NCBI RefSeq assembly: GCF_028640845.1
Contig: NC_080540.1
Location: 154,139,920-154,203,919, forward strand
Reading direction: 5' to 3'
Source of the DNA: Ahaetulla prasina
Lineage: Eukaryota > Chordata > Lepidosauria > Squamata > Colubridae
Length of the DNA stretch: 64,000 nucleotides
A program made the translations under genes and the position numbers. The notes beneath the pieces were generated by a model that was given only the letters and a program-made list of their open reading frames with translations, was not told where the DNA came from and did not search any database. Positions 21,080 to 33,954 of this stretch are shown piece by piece. The first letter of the stretch is position 1, and the number at the start of each line of letters is the position of its first letter.

Positions 21080-22867
21080 TCTGAGATACTTGGGAAAACC
21101 ATCCTCCCATGCTTTTGATTTTCCAAATCTGGACTGTGATTCCACAACAGCCTTCAAACAACCACCACATTAAGAATTAAAAGTTAAGAAAGAAACAAAT
21201 CATGTGCTGTATTAAACAGAAACAACAACTAACATGCCAGTAATATTTCTGTACCTTACTTTTGTAAAAGTGAGGTCAATATCATTGCAGAAATACAATA
21301 CTAAAACTGTTCAGAAATTAAGTATGGTCACCTCAAAGGCATCTTGTACACATATTCTCTGAGAAATTGCAGGTATGTCTTGACTGCCATCAACAATGTC
21401 AAACTAAATCAGTAGTAGCAGCTTCTGTTATCAAGTAAAAACTATTTAGAAATATGCATGGTTATAGCCAAGGAATGGTGGAGTATCAACAAATATGTCC
21501 CTTCTTTAAATTAATAGCAAGGAAAGAGATTACCAGATTTTCTTTTTCTAAATGAACATTAAAAAGATATTAGCCAATCTATCTATAGATATTAACATAC
21601 AAACTGAAAGAACCCCATGTTTTGTATCATTAAAAACTAGTTAAAATGCAATAATCAAACTCCCAGTCTTTTAAAAAGTATCCGTAAACGGTTGTCTCAC
21701 TTCGCTTTCATTGCCTAGTCAAAAGATTGCATGCACATCACTGTTGTACCTTAATTTTAAACATAATTTGTTTAAAAAAATCAACAAAATCAACAGAACT
21801 TGGATCTCTTTAATCATCCAGAAGGCCTAGTCTTTGTCTAATCTACAATTCAGAAGCAATATAACTAAATGGAAAACCAGCAAGAAAGAAACTCGGTTTC
21901 TTTATTTTCATGTCTGAAACAACATTAAGCATCCACTTGAAGCTCACATTAATAAATACAACAGAGACTCTTCCCTCTAAATGAAACTAATTTCCAAACA
22001 CATTTAAGACCCATTTCATATCATCCATTGGCATTGTCTTCCCTCTAAATGCTTTATATGTTGTAAGAATGCCAACATATTCATCTTCCTAAGCATTAAG
22101 CAACAACTAAAACATTTTGACTATTATTAATTATCCATAGATTTAACAATACTCTTGAGCATTTTAATAGCTACAAGTTTTTATTTAGAAAAATGAAGAC
22201 AATTAAATCCATTGGGATTTTATAACTGGCCCTAAGCCTATTTGCTTTACAGATATACTGGAATCAGAACAGCAACCATTTCCGAATCAGCTAACCTATT
22301 GATGTGATGGCTAGAGATGCTGGGAGTTATCTCAGCCTCAACTCTTCTGAAAAGCATCAACTTGGACAAGACTGAATCTAGGATCCAGGTACTTCTTAAA
22401 TGTTTTCTAGACTCAAGACTGATGGCTCCCTTCTTAGCCTGCTACAATCAAAATACCTAGAATCAGAGAGACTAACAGGATTTCTAGGAAAACAAAACTT
22501 TTAAAAAGATTACTTTGAAAGCACTGGCCCTGATCTAGCTGGCAACATTAATAACCACATGTCGGGCTGCTTTTAAAGTTATAGAGATTTGAACTGTAGT
22601 TTTAGAGAGAGCTAATGGCGAATGGAAAATGTTAGTTTTTTCAGGGGTGGTCCACTCTGAGAGAGGAGTAACCATATTGTACATTATTATTTCATAAAGA
22701 AAAAGATGAGCTCTTTTGTTTTTTTGAAGGAATGGGCACCAAGGGCTTTTCATTAAAGTAGATAAATAAATGTATAGGTGTAGCGAATAGGACGACTACT
22801 GCTGCCATGAATTACCTCACAGGCAGTAATCATTTGGTATTCGCATTCCTGAGTCTTATGTTATGTG

Positions 22868-23322
22868 CAGTGGTGGGATTCAGCCAGTTCGGGCGAACCC
22901 GTAGTTAATTGCTGGCTGGGCCCTCCCCTCCCCTTCTAGGAGTCCCCATGCGCCCCATTTTGGCTCCCAGGTAAGTGCAGAGAGGCCTAGTAGCAGTGGT
23001 GGGATTCAGCCAGTTCGCACCACTTCGGGAGAACCGGTTGTTAACTTTCTGAGCAGTTTGGCAAACTGGTTGTTGGAAGAAATCATTAGGGCAGAGAACC
23101 GGTTGTTAAATTACTTGAATCCCACCACTGCCTAGTAGGCCCAAAACGGGGCCCAGGGGAGTGGCACGTCGTCGCCCCCCGCAGCTCATTTTTTCTCCCA
23201 TGGAGGTGCAGGAGGCTGAGTGCTGCCTGTCACAGCCCCTGGCCACCCCCACCATGGCCATGACCACCCAGACGTCATTAGGGCAGAGAACCAGTTGTTA
23301 AATTATTTGAATCCCACCACTG
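22868..23322. mobile_element. hAT MITE, CAGTGGTG family (outer copy of a nest)
   Basis: It starts CAGTGGTGGGATTCAGCC and ends GAATCCCACCACTG. The flanking 8-mers GTTATGTG (22860..22867) and GTTGTATG (23323..23330) differ at two positions, consistent with an older insertion. A second copy of the same family is inserted inside at 22994. Confidence 0.82.
22994..23130. mobile_element. hAT MITE, CAGTGGTG family (inner copy of a nest)
   Basis: This 137-bp element lies inside the 22868..23322 copy. It has its own exact 8-bp duplication CCTAGTAG at 22986..22993 and 23131..23138. Ends are CAGTGGTGGGATTCAGCC and GAATCCCACCACTG. Confidence 0.93.
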
Positions 23323-24405
23323 GTTGTATGTGTGATGTTATATAGCTCATTAATGCATTCTTGAAAAATTATCTCTGAACCCTGAGATTTTAGGTACAAA
23401 TATTCCTTTCCTGGCCAAAATAACAGGGCGGTAATCAGTCAGAAGTGGAAAAGTGAGAAATCATATTTTAGTTTGGCTTTACATCAGCACCAAATAGTCT
23501 CAGCTATCTTAGGACAGCCCTTACAGTCCACATGGATCTCAAAACAACTTTAGCACCATTAAAAACACAGTCCTGGGCTAGGAGGTAAAGGCAAAATACC
23601 GCAAAACATTGGAAGATGTTTCAAAAGCAGCAGCTCCTACAGAATGCAGCTACCTGATTATTACATAAGGCAAATAGGTGGTCTTTATCATGACTCTGTT
23701 AACTTGCACTCCTCCTCCAACTATATGCTAGTATAATTTTTGCTGCCCTGATGACCAAGTCTCTAATCTGGCTTAATACAGCAAATGCCCATAATTGGCA
23801 GCACTCCAAATTATATAGGGAATAAAGAAAATGGCACTGCTGCCCTCCTAAGAGACACCCATAAGAAATAGCTGAAGCAGCAGAAAACCTATAACGTACT
23901 CATTTGGCGCAGAACTAGCGATATAATCATTTCTAATATAAGTCAATGAATAGCCCCTTTCCCTTCCTTTTTTTAAACTAACATGTAGAATTACTTTTTT
24001 TTTTTTTTAAGATCACTGAATATGTGTTTAATAACAAGTGTAATGATCTACCAGAATACTCTTACATAATGAGCCCAGGTAACGTCTGGACAGCATTATG
24101 TGAGTAGAAACATCCTTAAAAATCAAATTTCTGATTTTCCCCCCTAAAGCCCAGTCCAAATTGGTCATGGAAGGAAATGCCCAGGGATCTAAGGGAAGGT
24201 TTGAGCAGCTTTAACTGGCCAAAAGGTGCTCAGAAGATATAAACCCTGGCTTAATCATCAATAAGAACATGAATGGTACTTCATAGATTGTTCACACACC
24301 CAAGACAAAACAGCTAAGAAACAAGTTTCAAACTGAAACAGCTAAAGAAAAAATTACAGATTACATGCATAGTGAGCAGTGATAGTGATGAGTCAATTAG
24401 ACTAG

Positions 24406-24568
24406 CGGGCCCCCAACCTTTTAGGCACCAGGGACCAGTTCCATGGAGAGAGTTTTTTCCGCGGACTGGAGGGGCATGGTTTCTCATGCTGCCTGCATCC
24501 CGCGGATGGGGCTTCACTGTTTTGCATGGTCTGGTGCCAGTCCATGGACCAGGAGCTGGGGACCCCTG
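24406..24568. mobile_element. hAT MITE with GGGGACCCCTG end
   Basis: The left part CCCCCAACCTTTTAGGCACC and the right part AGCTGGGGACCCCTG are imperfect inverses and match the copy at 26340..26600. The first bases of the left end look altered and I cannot fix a target duplication. Confidence 0.7.
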
Positions 24569-24649
24569 AACTAGACCTTGTCTTAAGGACATGGTCTCTA
24601 AGAACAACTACTATGCTATCTTTGTACCACAGTTAGGGGAACGTGAAGA

Positions 24650-24760
24650 AGAACTCTAAATAGGATAACATACTACAAAGTAGCTTTCTGGTTGCCCATG
24701 AACTCTCAAGATCGTTTCAAAATGTTGGTTGCCCTAACATCCAATATTAGTCAATCCGTA
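24650..24760 (+). pseudogene. Possible L2-type LINE fragment
   Basis: The plus frame reads VAFWLPMNSQDRFKMLVAL, resembling the LHWLPV-x-x-R-I-x-F-K-x-L block near the end of L2 reverse transcriptases. It is short and broken, so weakly supported. Related decayed sequence may extend through 23500..23900 and 25270..25560. Confidence 0.35.
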
Positions 24761-26009
24761 AATTAAAATAGCTTGGTAGACTGCCTTAATGTCCCAAGTT
24801 ATAGGCATGGATCACAGGTGGCTTTGATTATTGCCTTCTTCTACCAGCTGAATACTCAGTTGAATACCCAAGCCACAGACTGTATTTCTGCTGCTCTAAT
24901 GTGCTTTTCTGTTTCTTTGTTTGTATATTGGAGTATATCTTTTTATCTTGCATTGTGCCCTTTCTTTGACGTTTAATGATGACAAATGGAATGTGTATTT
25001 CCTAAGTTTAATAAATTAATGAAGCTGGGAAATATTTATTATTCCAGTATTAAAACAATGCAGATTTTTATTGGAAAAATAATCTCTAGAAGAGACATTT
25101 AAGCTCCACAACAGCAAAAATTGCATTTATGGAGGAACAAATCAACCTGCAAAAACAGGGAAATGATAAAAATGAGTTAGGGAAACAAGCAGCCAGACTC
25201 TATTGGCAATACCCAATAAAAGTCTCTTGGAGAAAACATAAACGAATATACCTGGGTAAGAAACAGGTTAAATTAAATTAGTCCTTGGATTAAGCAGACT
25301 GCTATGTGATTATTGAGTATTAACATACATGTCTGTTGATGATTAAAACAACTAAGGCAAGTGTCAATCTCTATTAGGGTAGCCAGTAATGAATTAGATA
25401 ATTCAGAGAGTTGAAAGTCTGTATGATTTTTATGCTGACTGAAATAAAAGCAGTCAACACCTAATTTAAAGTTTGGCTGGGTTAACAGGTTGGCGATTTG
25501 TTTGCCACCATCTCTCTCCACCCTGAACCCTAGGATGATAATTTTGTCTGGGCTTGCCATAGATGAGTCAATACACTTTTAAAATAAATTTTCCATGAGA
25601 TTTATCACACCCAATCTAGAGCAAGGCATGTGGGTATCTTGCCCCTAGCGCAGTCAATAGCCAGCACACTGACTGTTCTATTTAAAAACTTGTAGGATAA
25701 TAAACCCATGCACACCACAATTTCTCTCTACACAGATATCTGTCAATTACAGTGAGGGCACACACCATAATAGAAGAACTATTTTCACAAAGAGCTAGGC
25801 AGCATGCAAAACTCTATTTTTATAGACATTTTATTTCTATACACCTGATTGGCACATGGCAGGCTTATTTGACTATCCAGTAAACTAAATAGCAAGCAAA
25901 TAACCTCCAAACATTAGTATATCAATTATCAAACAGCAAAGAATTAAAATTCCATTTAAAATGAGAAACTGGAAGAATGTCTGCTGCTATAAGCCCCTGG
26001 CTGTGTCTC

Positions 26010-26331
26010 CTATCTACTCTACTAGCATGAACCATAAGCCCAGGAGGACTTTTTTATCAGGACTTGCACGTGATCTGGAGACATTATTGGAGACAAACAG
26101 AAAAATACAATGAACAAATAGTAACTCTGCCTTGTTAAGATTCAATTGAAGCCTGTTGTCTTCTATCCAGATCCTCACAGTTTCTAGCCATTGTGACAAA
26201 ACTTCAATATCATCATCAGCCTTCCCTGGAGTAATGATACCAAGCTAGGTATCATCAGCATATTGATAATGCCAGACCCCAAACTGCCAGATGACTTCTG
26301 CCAGTGGTTTCACATAGAGTTAAGGAAAGTG
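26010..26331 (-). pseudogene. L2-type LINE reverse transcriptase fragment with YADD box
   Basis: On the minus strand the frames read KPLAEVIWQFGVWHYQYADD, then EVLSQWLETVRIWIEDNRLQ and LNLNKAELLFV. This matches the L2 reverse transcriptase around the catalytic YADD box and the following helix. Diverged continuation probably extends left to about 25270. The hAT MITE at 26340 interrupts it on the right. Confidence 0.75.
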
Positions 26332-26339
26332 GTCTACGA

Positions 26340-26600
26340 CAGCAGACTCCAACCTTTCTGGCTTTGTTGACTGCCGGGGAGAGGGAAAGAGATGGTTCTG
26401 CATGAGTGATGGATGAGCGTGCCCATAGCTCCATTTGCACAAGCAGTGGGCACGCGCCTCTGCTGCTCACATAAATGGAGCTGTGTGCGCATGCTCATCC
26501 ACCCGCTGCACACGCAAGTTGAGTTGTGCAAATTTGCATGCTCATCAATTTCCAATGCCCAGTTCTGTATGGGCTGAGGCCTGGGAGTTGGGGACCCCTG
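26340..26600. mobile_element. hAT MITE with GGGGACCCCTG end, second copy
   Basis: The left end CAGCAGACTCCAACCTTTCT and the right end GAGTTGGGGACCCCTG are imperfect inverses. The flanking 8-mers GTCTACGA (26332..26339) and GTCTATGA (26601..26608) differ by one transition. It is inserted in an L2 remnant. Internal ATGAGCGTGCCC / GTGGGCACGCGC motifs are repeated. Confidence 0.85.
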
Positions 26601-27464
26601 GTCTATGAGACACCTGAATCAACTTTCTCCTCCTTCTCCCCTATGCCTGGAACCAACCAATGAGGAAGGATCAGAGGCATTGTATCCCCAACCCCCAGCA
26701 GCATTCTGGAAGGATACTACAGTTAATGTTACTGAAAAGAGAGTTCTTAAGGGACCAAGGTGGAATCACATCCCCCTATCAGGATCCCAAAAAAGGCAAC
26801 TGGTCATCATTGGTCTATTACTAATGTAACCAATGCCAACTCTCCCTTTTCTGGGGCTAGAGAACAGACTAGAATTTTTGTTTTAATGTAATAAAATAGA
26901 TTTGTCATCTAGTTGTGCTTCTTGTCTGGTTTATCTGTGAGGGCTGACATCAACCTTGCAATCTGAAGATACAAACATCCTGTCATCATTTTTAACTGTC
27001 TGATCAATTGAGGGGGGATGTCCTTTCAAAGTTTTTTTCTCTGACCATTGACTGACTGCAGGCTCTTCCCTCTCTTTGTTCCATAGACAGCATCTCATCC
27101 TCTCTCTCATCCACAATTCCCTTCCCTTCCATGATAGATTCCTAAGGCAAGGGGTGCACCAAAACTTTCTGTCAATTAATAGCCTTGACACTATTTCCCC
27201 ACCAACTGCACCAAGAAGCCAAGAGGAGCAAGGATCCAGCTCATAAGAAGCAGAGAACATTCTAGGTATCCTAGAGATATCTAGGTATCTAGGATATCTC
27301 TTCAGAGGTCAGAGGTAAAAAGTACTGGTAATCCCTTGGGTAAAAAGATGATACAGCCATTATCCAAGTCCCCAGACTTGAGCAAACTCTTTCTACAAAA
27401 AAAAATATGCAATAATTGGTCACACAACCAGGTGGGAACTCTTTATACTGATTCTTCTCTAAAA

Positions 27465-27720
27465 GGCCTGGTGGCTCAGCAGACTAAGTCTGTCTGTTAT
27501 TAACACAGCTGCTTGCAATTACTGCAAGTTCAAGTCCCACCAGGCCCAAGGTTGACTCAGCCTTCCATCCTTTATAAGGTAGGTAAAATGAGGACCCAGA
27601 TTGTTGGGGGCAATAAAGTTCACTTTGTATATAATATACAAATGGATGAAGACTATTGCTTAACACAGTGTAAGCCACCCTGAGTTTTTGGAGAAGGGCG
27701 GGATATAAATTCAAATTTTT
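27465..27720 (+). mobile_element. tRNA-derived squamate SINE, different head
   Basis: The head GGCCTGGTGGCTCAGCAGAC and box-B-like GCAAGTTCAAGTCCC are tRNA-derived. The body shares GTTGACTCAGCCTTCCATCC and GACCCAGATTGTTGGGGGCA with the copy at 2805. The tail GAGAAGGGCGGGATATAAAT resembles L2-type LINE 3' ends, suggesting L2 machinery mobilised it (inference). Confidence 0.75.
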
Positions 27721-29572
27721 AAAAAAGGGAATTAGCCATCCAAATATGGCTATGGGACAACAACTTCCTAATAAAAAATAAGGAAGAATAAATAAAGTCA
27801 GTTTATGTCTCTTATTAACACAGAAAAGACCAAAATGCGGACATATACCTTAGGTTGATCAGATTCAGTTTTTCTCCACTGGCACATTCTATGCAAAATT
27901 TCTGTTGCTTCATCTCCCAGAAGCTTTCAGTAAATAAGGATCCACCCAGGATTGATCAACAGGGAGAGAGGTTGATTTGGGATGACTTCATCAAGAACCC
28001 AAGTCACTTCACGCTGGCAACAGTGAATCAGACCCTCACCAGATTCACCCACCAGATCATCAGCATATTCCAGAAACCATCCAGATCCATGTGGTACCTA
28101 GAGTGGATCATTAAAATGGGTCCAGCTCAGATAACTATCTGAGGTTACAGATAACTATCAATCGAATCTGGACCGAGAAATGATTGAGTCATGACAGAAG
28201 TGTGATGGTAATTCTCTTCACGTTTAGATCTGACATTCTGAAGCAAAATTCTAATATGCGAGTCTGTGTATGCTGAGGCTAAGGCCCCCAGGGTTAACAC
28301 CTGATTGCCTGGGCCCAACTGGAAACAGGACCTGTCACATGGAGGTCCCCAATACCAACAGACAGGTCTCCAGATAGAAACCCACATCACTATCCTGATG
28401 GGCATTAGACACTTAGTGCATCAACAGCATCCCTAGGTTGTGTCTATAGTCAGTTAAACACATAAACACCCACACTAAGCCACTGCAGGAACAATGATGA
28501 CCAGAGATAAGATGTCCATATAGTTCAGCACACAGACATAAACTCTAGTCCTGGCCTTGAGATTGATGTAAGAGATGAAACCACAGGTTTTGTTAACAAA
28601 CGCCAGATCCATCACAACATCATGTAAACATATCTATCAGCAACACTTTTAAGGCTAGGAGCACCAATAATCTGGCCATAGCCGAGATTGTTATGATTCT
28701 CACACATATTATTTCTTACAAATTTAATTTTGTTTAAATTCAGGGATGGCATAACATTGTAGCCCTCAGTACCATCCTTAAAAGGGCACAAAATAAACAA
28801 AGCAAGGAAAGCACGCAGAGCATGGTTTTTGGAATGATTTCCAATCCTTCTACCAGTAGTACCCCAAAAAGGGCGTTGGTAATTTCTTTTGCATAATTAA
28901 ATAACGTAACATCTCTGTATCTGTGTTTTTACTTTCTCCCCAGGGTCTAATCAGGGTGAAGTCATATGTTGCCTCTGTGTATGCAAATATGTATCAATGA
29001 TGTCCTAATTAGAGCAGGTGCCTATATATTGTAGTTATCTCCCCCCTCATGTTGTTTCTGTACTTGTGCTTTTGTAGTCCCTGGAAAAAAAAGGACATAC
29101 CCTTCAATCTAGACTGCCAAACAGAAGGAAGAGGACCCAGACAAAATTCCAAACTATTACCCATCTGCTCCTCCCATGGGAATGCACCAGATAGTTTTTT
29201 TGAGAATTTTTTTCCCTCCATAATTCTAATTCTAGCCCATTTTTAGACTTATCTTTTGCTGGTTCTACAATACCAAATTAAGGCCCATTCTATTTTGGCC
29301 TTAAACAATTACTAGACAACCTATTGGTAATTGTTTCAGAGATATTTCCTTACTTAAACAGAGAAACAGAATGACCATAGGCAAAAAAGCAATAGGAGCA
29401 GGACTGACTTCTGACTTCCAGCTGGCTCTCCCATCGACTATCCTTGTAGAAAGCTGGCAGGGAGCATTGGAAAAGACTATCACATGACCATGTCTGACCA
29501 TGACAGTATACCCGCACTGAAGCAGCCACAACTTTACCAAATTTCAATTCCATAGGAGGCATGGGTCCTGGG

Positions 29573-29874
29573 CAGGGGTGAAATCCAGCAGGTTCTGACA
29601 GGTTATAGAGAACCGGTAGCAGAAATTTTGAGTAGTTCGAAGAACCAGCAAATACTACCTTTGGCTGGCCCCAGAGTGGGGTGGGAATGGAGATTTTGCA
29701 GTATTCTTCCCCCAGAAGTGTGGATTTTGCAATATCCTTCCCCCAGGATTAGGGAGGGAATGGGGATTTTGCAGTATCCTTCCCCTGGAATGGGGAGGGA
29801 ATAGAGATTTTGCAGTATCCTTCCCCTGCCACGCCCACAGAACCAGTAGTAAAAAAAATTGAATTTCACCACTG
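29573..29874 (-). mobile_element. hAT MITE, CAGTGGTG family, expanded tandem units
   Basis: It starts CAGGGGTGAAATCC and ends GAATTTCACCACTG, with the exact duplication GTCCTGGG at 29565..29572 and 29875..29882. On the minus strand the core (CCAGTTCTG, GGCGTGGCAGGGGAAGGATA) is followed by about four units of the GGAAGGATACTGCAAAATC module, against two in the copies at 12652 and 35055. Confidence 0.93.
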
Positions 29875-31198
29875 GTCCTGGGTTTTGGACTCATTCTGTA
29901 AGTCAGTCCATTTGAAGTACATTGATTCAAAAACTGTTACCCGTTTTATCCAACTGAAGGTTACAAACACTCAAACAGACGTGGGACTTTTAGTAGTATA
30001 TAGATAGTTTCTGTGGTTAGGTAGGGTCTTGAGTTCCTTTACATGTTTTCTTTACATTCTTTGGGATGGAAATAATAAAAATAACTATCAATTAAAGTTA
30101 TATTACTTTTGAGTCAATCCACTCAAGAAAAAGGTAAATTAGCAATGATAGAGAATATCCCGGGAGATTAGATATAGTTACAAGGAACACTCAAAGGAGT
30201 AATAAGGAAAAAAATAAATCTTTTTTGCAAGGAGAATGTTGTATGTTTTATGTGGTATTATTTTATCATGGCTAGTTGGTTTCTGAATCACTGGTGCACG
30301 TTTTGCCTAAAACATCTTTTCCATATGTGAGCCTCAGGTTTGAAATAATTTTTAATTTTAGAATGGAAATTATATCACAGTCTTGTACTTAAACATATGA
30401 AAGGTTTTGTTTTTTTTTAAACTTCAATGTCACATAAACATCACAGCAACCATTTTATAATTAGTCCTCCCTTCCTCATATGGTAGCCATTTTATGAGTC
30501 CACCAGGCCAATCACATTAGGAAGCTTTGAAACTGCTACTAATTACAAAATACGGAGTGATAATTATGAAATTCACTCATGTTCAGATCTAGCCTAATTT
30601 GACTTGCATTACTACCATATATAGAGCTAATTGGAGCTTCAATCTCCAAAAGGTGCCAGGTATTTTCCTTACTATACTGACAGTAAGCAATGTATTCACT
30701 TGTTTTTTTCCAACAGTTTATTCAAAGTTCTAAAAACAACTGAACGCAGCTTCCCTTTTCTCTGCACTATAAAGCAAGGGCATTTTTCCTGGCAACCAAT
30801 ACACCTGAACAGGATAGTGACTCATAAACTGTCTCTTTGTTCAAATACTGTTTGCACCTTTAACAACATAAAAGGGCTAAGCAAGGTTTTGAGATTTAAG
30901 GTAGAGTGTGAGATGGCCTTGTATTTACAGTAAAATACATGAACTCCACTCCACTGTTCTTTGATAAAGCAAATGGGAGTCAATTAAACCTAGCAGATAT
31001 TAGGTGACTACATTTATTATTCTCTTTAAAACAATCTGGCTTGATCTGCAGTTTCTAACAGCAGGAAACTTTAAATATGCTTGGTCAAGATAGTGCGAAG
31101 ATTTTTTTTAGCAAAGAATTCATTGGTCTACTAGAAGTTTAAAGGTCACTAGACTTTGAAGAGGTCTGTAAAGATTCTCAGTCATCGAGATCATGGTT

Positions 31199-31319
31199 GC
31201 TTTTTCAGGAGGCAACTGGACTTTCTCCCCACCATCCAGTCAGAGCTGAAGAAGTATCTTGGATGAGAAGCGAAACATCGTCAAAGGAAAAAAAAGGTCC
31301 AGTTGCCTCCTGAAAAATC
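31199..31319. repeat. Fold-back repeat (CAACTGGACTTTC family), compact copy
   Basis: TTTTTCAGGAGGCAACTGGA (31202..31221) is the exact inverse of TCCAGTTGCCTCCTGAAAAA (31297..31316), enclosing a loop with GAAGTATCTTGGATGAGAAG. It is the same family as 16226..16606. Confidence 0.75.
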
Positions 31320-31730
31320 ACATTTGGGATAGACTTCGAAGAACTCTGAATAAAATGGCTGATGAAGTAAAGGCAGACACAAAACAAACAAAGTGTGTTC
31401 ACAAAAACACATTCAGAAAGACATGTCTAAGTATGCATAAGACTGTTCCATAATTACTACTTGTTCAATAGCAAAGCAAGGTTCCTTTATAACAGAGATA
31501 GACAACCTGTGCCATGTGCACATTGCTGAACCGCAGCTCTTAGCAACTCTTATCATTAGCTAAGCAAACTAGAACAGCTGGGAGATGTAGTTTAAGAACA
31601 TCTGGAGTGCAAGAAGCTACTGTTGTTTCTCCCAAAAGAAGGCTGGGTCTTATTTTCTTTTGACAACCCCCCCCCCAAAAAAAACGGCGAGGCCTTCTTT
31701 TTGGAGGGTTCTAATTACTGACTCACCTCA

Positions 31731-31871
31731 CAGTGGTGATTTTGCAATATCCTTCCCCCAGTAGTGGAAAGGAAATGGGGATTTTGCAGTATCCTTCCCC
31801 TGCCACGCCCACCATGCCACACCATGCCACACCCACAGAACCAGTAGTAAAAAAATTGGATTTCACCACTG
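31731..31871 (-). mobile_element. hAT MITE, CAGTGGTG family, deleted copy without a target duplication
   Basis: The right end (GGATTTCACCACTG) and the core (CCACGCCCACCATGCCACAC) match the family. The left end reads CAGTGGTGATTTTGC, joining a terminus directly to the inner tandem module. Flanking 8-mers (TCACCTCA, ATAAAAAT) do not match, so a deletion or recombination made this copy. Confidence 0.75.
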
Positions 31872-33432
31872 ATAAAAATGTGGGCTGTGTAAACAGAACC
31901 CTTTGTTTTCACTAGGTATGATGCTTGGGGTCCAAAACTTACACAAGCATGTATTATATACATAAGAGGAATGAATCTACTAAGATGCATGAAGTATATA
32001 TTTAAAAGGCATTCGTTTGATATTTAGGATCATCAAAAGCAAATTTTTCTTGTCTTCTTGTGCGTGGGATCATTTTATTTTGGAATTATTGCTGAGTCAT
32101 CCACACTGGATTCCTTTGAGTTTGCTGTAATTTCAGAAAATAAAACATGCACACAAAATTCAGTGACATTAACTTGCAGGTTGATTCACCCACTGTTGTA
32201 AAAGGAGAAGAATAAATAAGTCTTAATTTGGACTCCCAAAGTGTGGAAGTAGCAAGCAGGGAAAAAAAAAGACAAATGAAAGGTTTCATTATATCAAAGC
32301 CAACTTTCTAAATTATATTTGTTTAAAAGCCCAGTTATCCCAGAAGCAAATATCAAAACTACTTCCACCAGTAAAATAATTTTAAACAGAATAAGACGCT
32401 ATTGTCAGAATAGTATTTTTTGTTTTTTTTACACTAGGGGGCAGAGTTGCAAACCAACATAGAAACTTGCACCAGCAAATCCAATTAAAAAGATTCTGAA
32501 CAGCATCTTGCCAAGTTGCAACCAAAAAGTAGCTTCCTAGAAGCAACCACAATAGCCACAGTTCCTGCTCACACTTGAAGACATCATTATCTTCGACAAA
32601 AGGCTGTTTAACACAGGTTTATCAGGATTAGGGTTATCATTAATAAAGTTGTGCTATTTTTTTAAAAAAAATATATTAGGGCACCGTACGAGAAGGCAGG
32701 AATTAAGCAGAACTATGAGTAGTTTAGTGGCTAATACTTTAATTGTATTATATTTTCCCCTTTAATATATTTTATTAATTATATAATTGTACTAGTGTTG
32801 CCTCACCATCTTGTGACTAATGCCTACCATACACAAAGGGAACATTCTGCAAAAAAATCAGACAAGCTATCAATCTGATGCTAGTTGTACTGAACCTTAG
32901 CGCTGCTGCTGCCGCTGTTTTATTAAAGCCAAGGCACTGAAACACTTGATTTGCCAGCGTGATAATTACAGGAATTATACTAAAAAAATGAAATCTTGAA
33001 AGGAATACCCCAAAATTCAAAGAGTTCATATGTATTTGCTATATTGATTGTTCTCAATCACCAACACATCCACTAGCAACAGTGCTAGTAAAGAAATTTG
33101 CATGCTTTTAAATGCAGCATTTGAAGGATGACAATGTCCTTTGTGTAGAACAAATATCTCTCAAACAGCCATAAAGCTTAATAAATGCCCCTTGTTTGTT
33201 TTGTTTGCTGCAAGTCTGCCTAACCATGTGGGTTTTTGTTTTTTTTACTCCCTTTGCATTTAACCCTTTTTCCTGGTTTTCAATGATTTAGTTTAAGCTT
33301 TTCACTATTTCAATATATAATAAATAGCATACTGAAATTCATGAATCTGGGCAGCTAACAATAATTTAAAAAATACTTTTGTTTTTGGTACACTAAGTTA
33401 TTAGACTGGTAGATCAGCAGAATGGTCTAGCT

Positions 33433-33600
33433 CAGAGGTCTCCAACCTTGGCAACTTTAAGACTTGTGGACTTCAACTCCCAGAATTCCTTAGCCAGCTT
33501 GCTAATAAATAAGCAAATAATAATTTGCTTATTTATTAGCAAGCTGGCTAATAATATTTAAAAAGCAAATAATATTTAGCTGATAAATAAGCAAAAACTA
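33433..33600. repeat. hAT-like MITE end with a perfect 28-bp-arm palindrome
   Basis: CAGAGGTCTCCAACCTTGGC at 33433 looks like a hAT MITE terminus, and the next 50 bp resembles the palindromic MITE at 13456. It then runs into a perfect inverted repeat: 33491..33518 pairs with 33523..33550 around the 4-base loop AATA. The opposite terminus is not found. Confidence 0.75.
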
Positions 33601-33954
33601 GGGAGGGCGGATCTAAAATGGATCAATGTGCCATTTTACAATTCCTAAGAGAGAAATACGTGCAATATTGCCTGTTTTAGATTATATAGATTATCTTCAA
33701 TGAATTAAGCCATCAATTCTGTTCTAAGGGACTGAATCCAGTAGAAACTGTCCCTCATTTTTATTGACCAGGGGTTACTCTTTCTAATTGGGCTGCTATA
33801 CCTTTGAAAGATCTGGACAGCCAGGTTAAGGCCAGACTACCCTGAAGAAAATCTATAGTTGTAATTTCTGAGAGTCAACACTGACTTGATGGCACATAAT
33901 CAATAAATTATAAGAAAATCAAGATAAAGTCACACAAATGTAATGCTATAGAAC

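Noticed and set aside
26605..26829. 74-codon plus-strand frame beside the MITE at 26340
   Set aside because: It lies antisense to the L2 remnant, and I recognise nothing in it.
28145..28405. Higher-GC segment with an 86-codon minus-strand frame, considered as LINE 5' sequence
   Set aside because: Some phrases look like retroelement UTR, but I could not name a family or find motifs.
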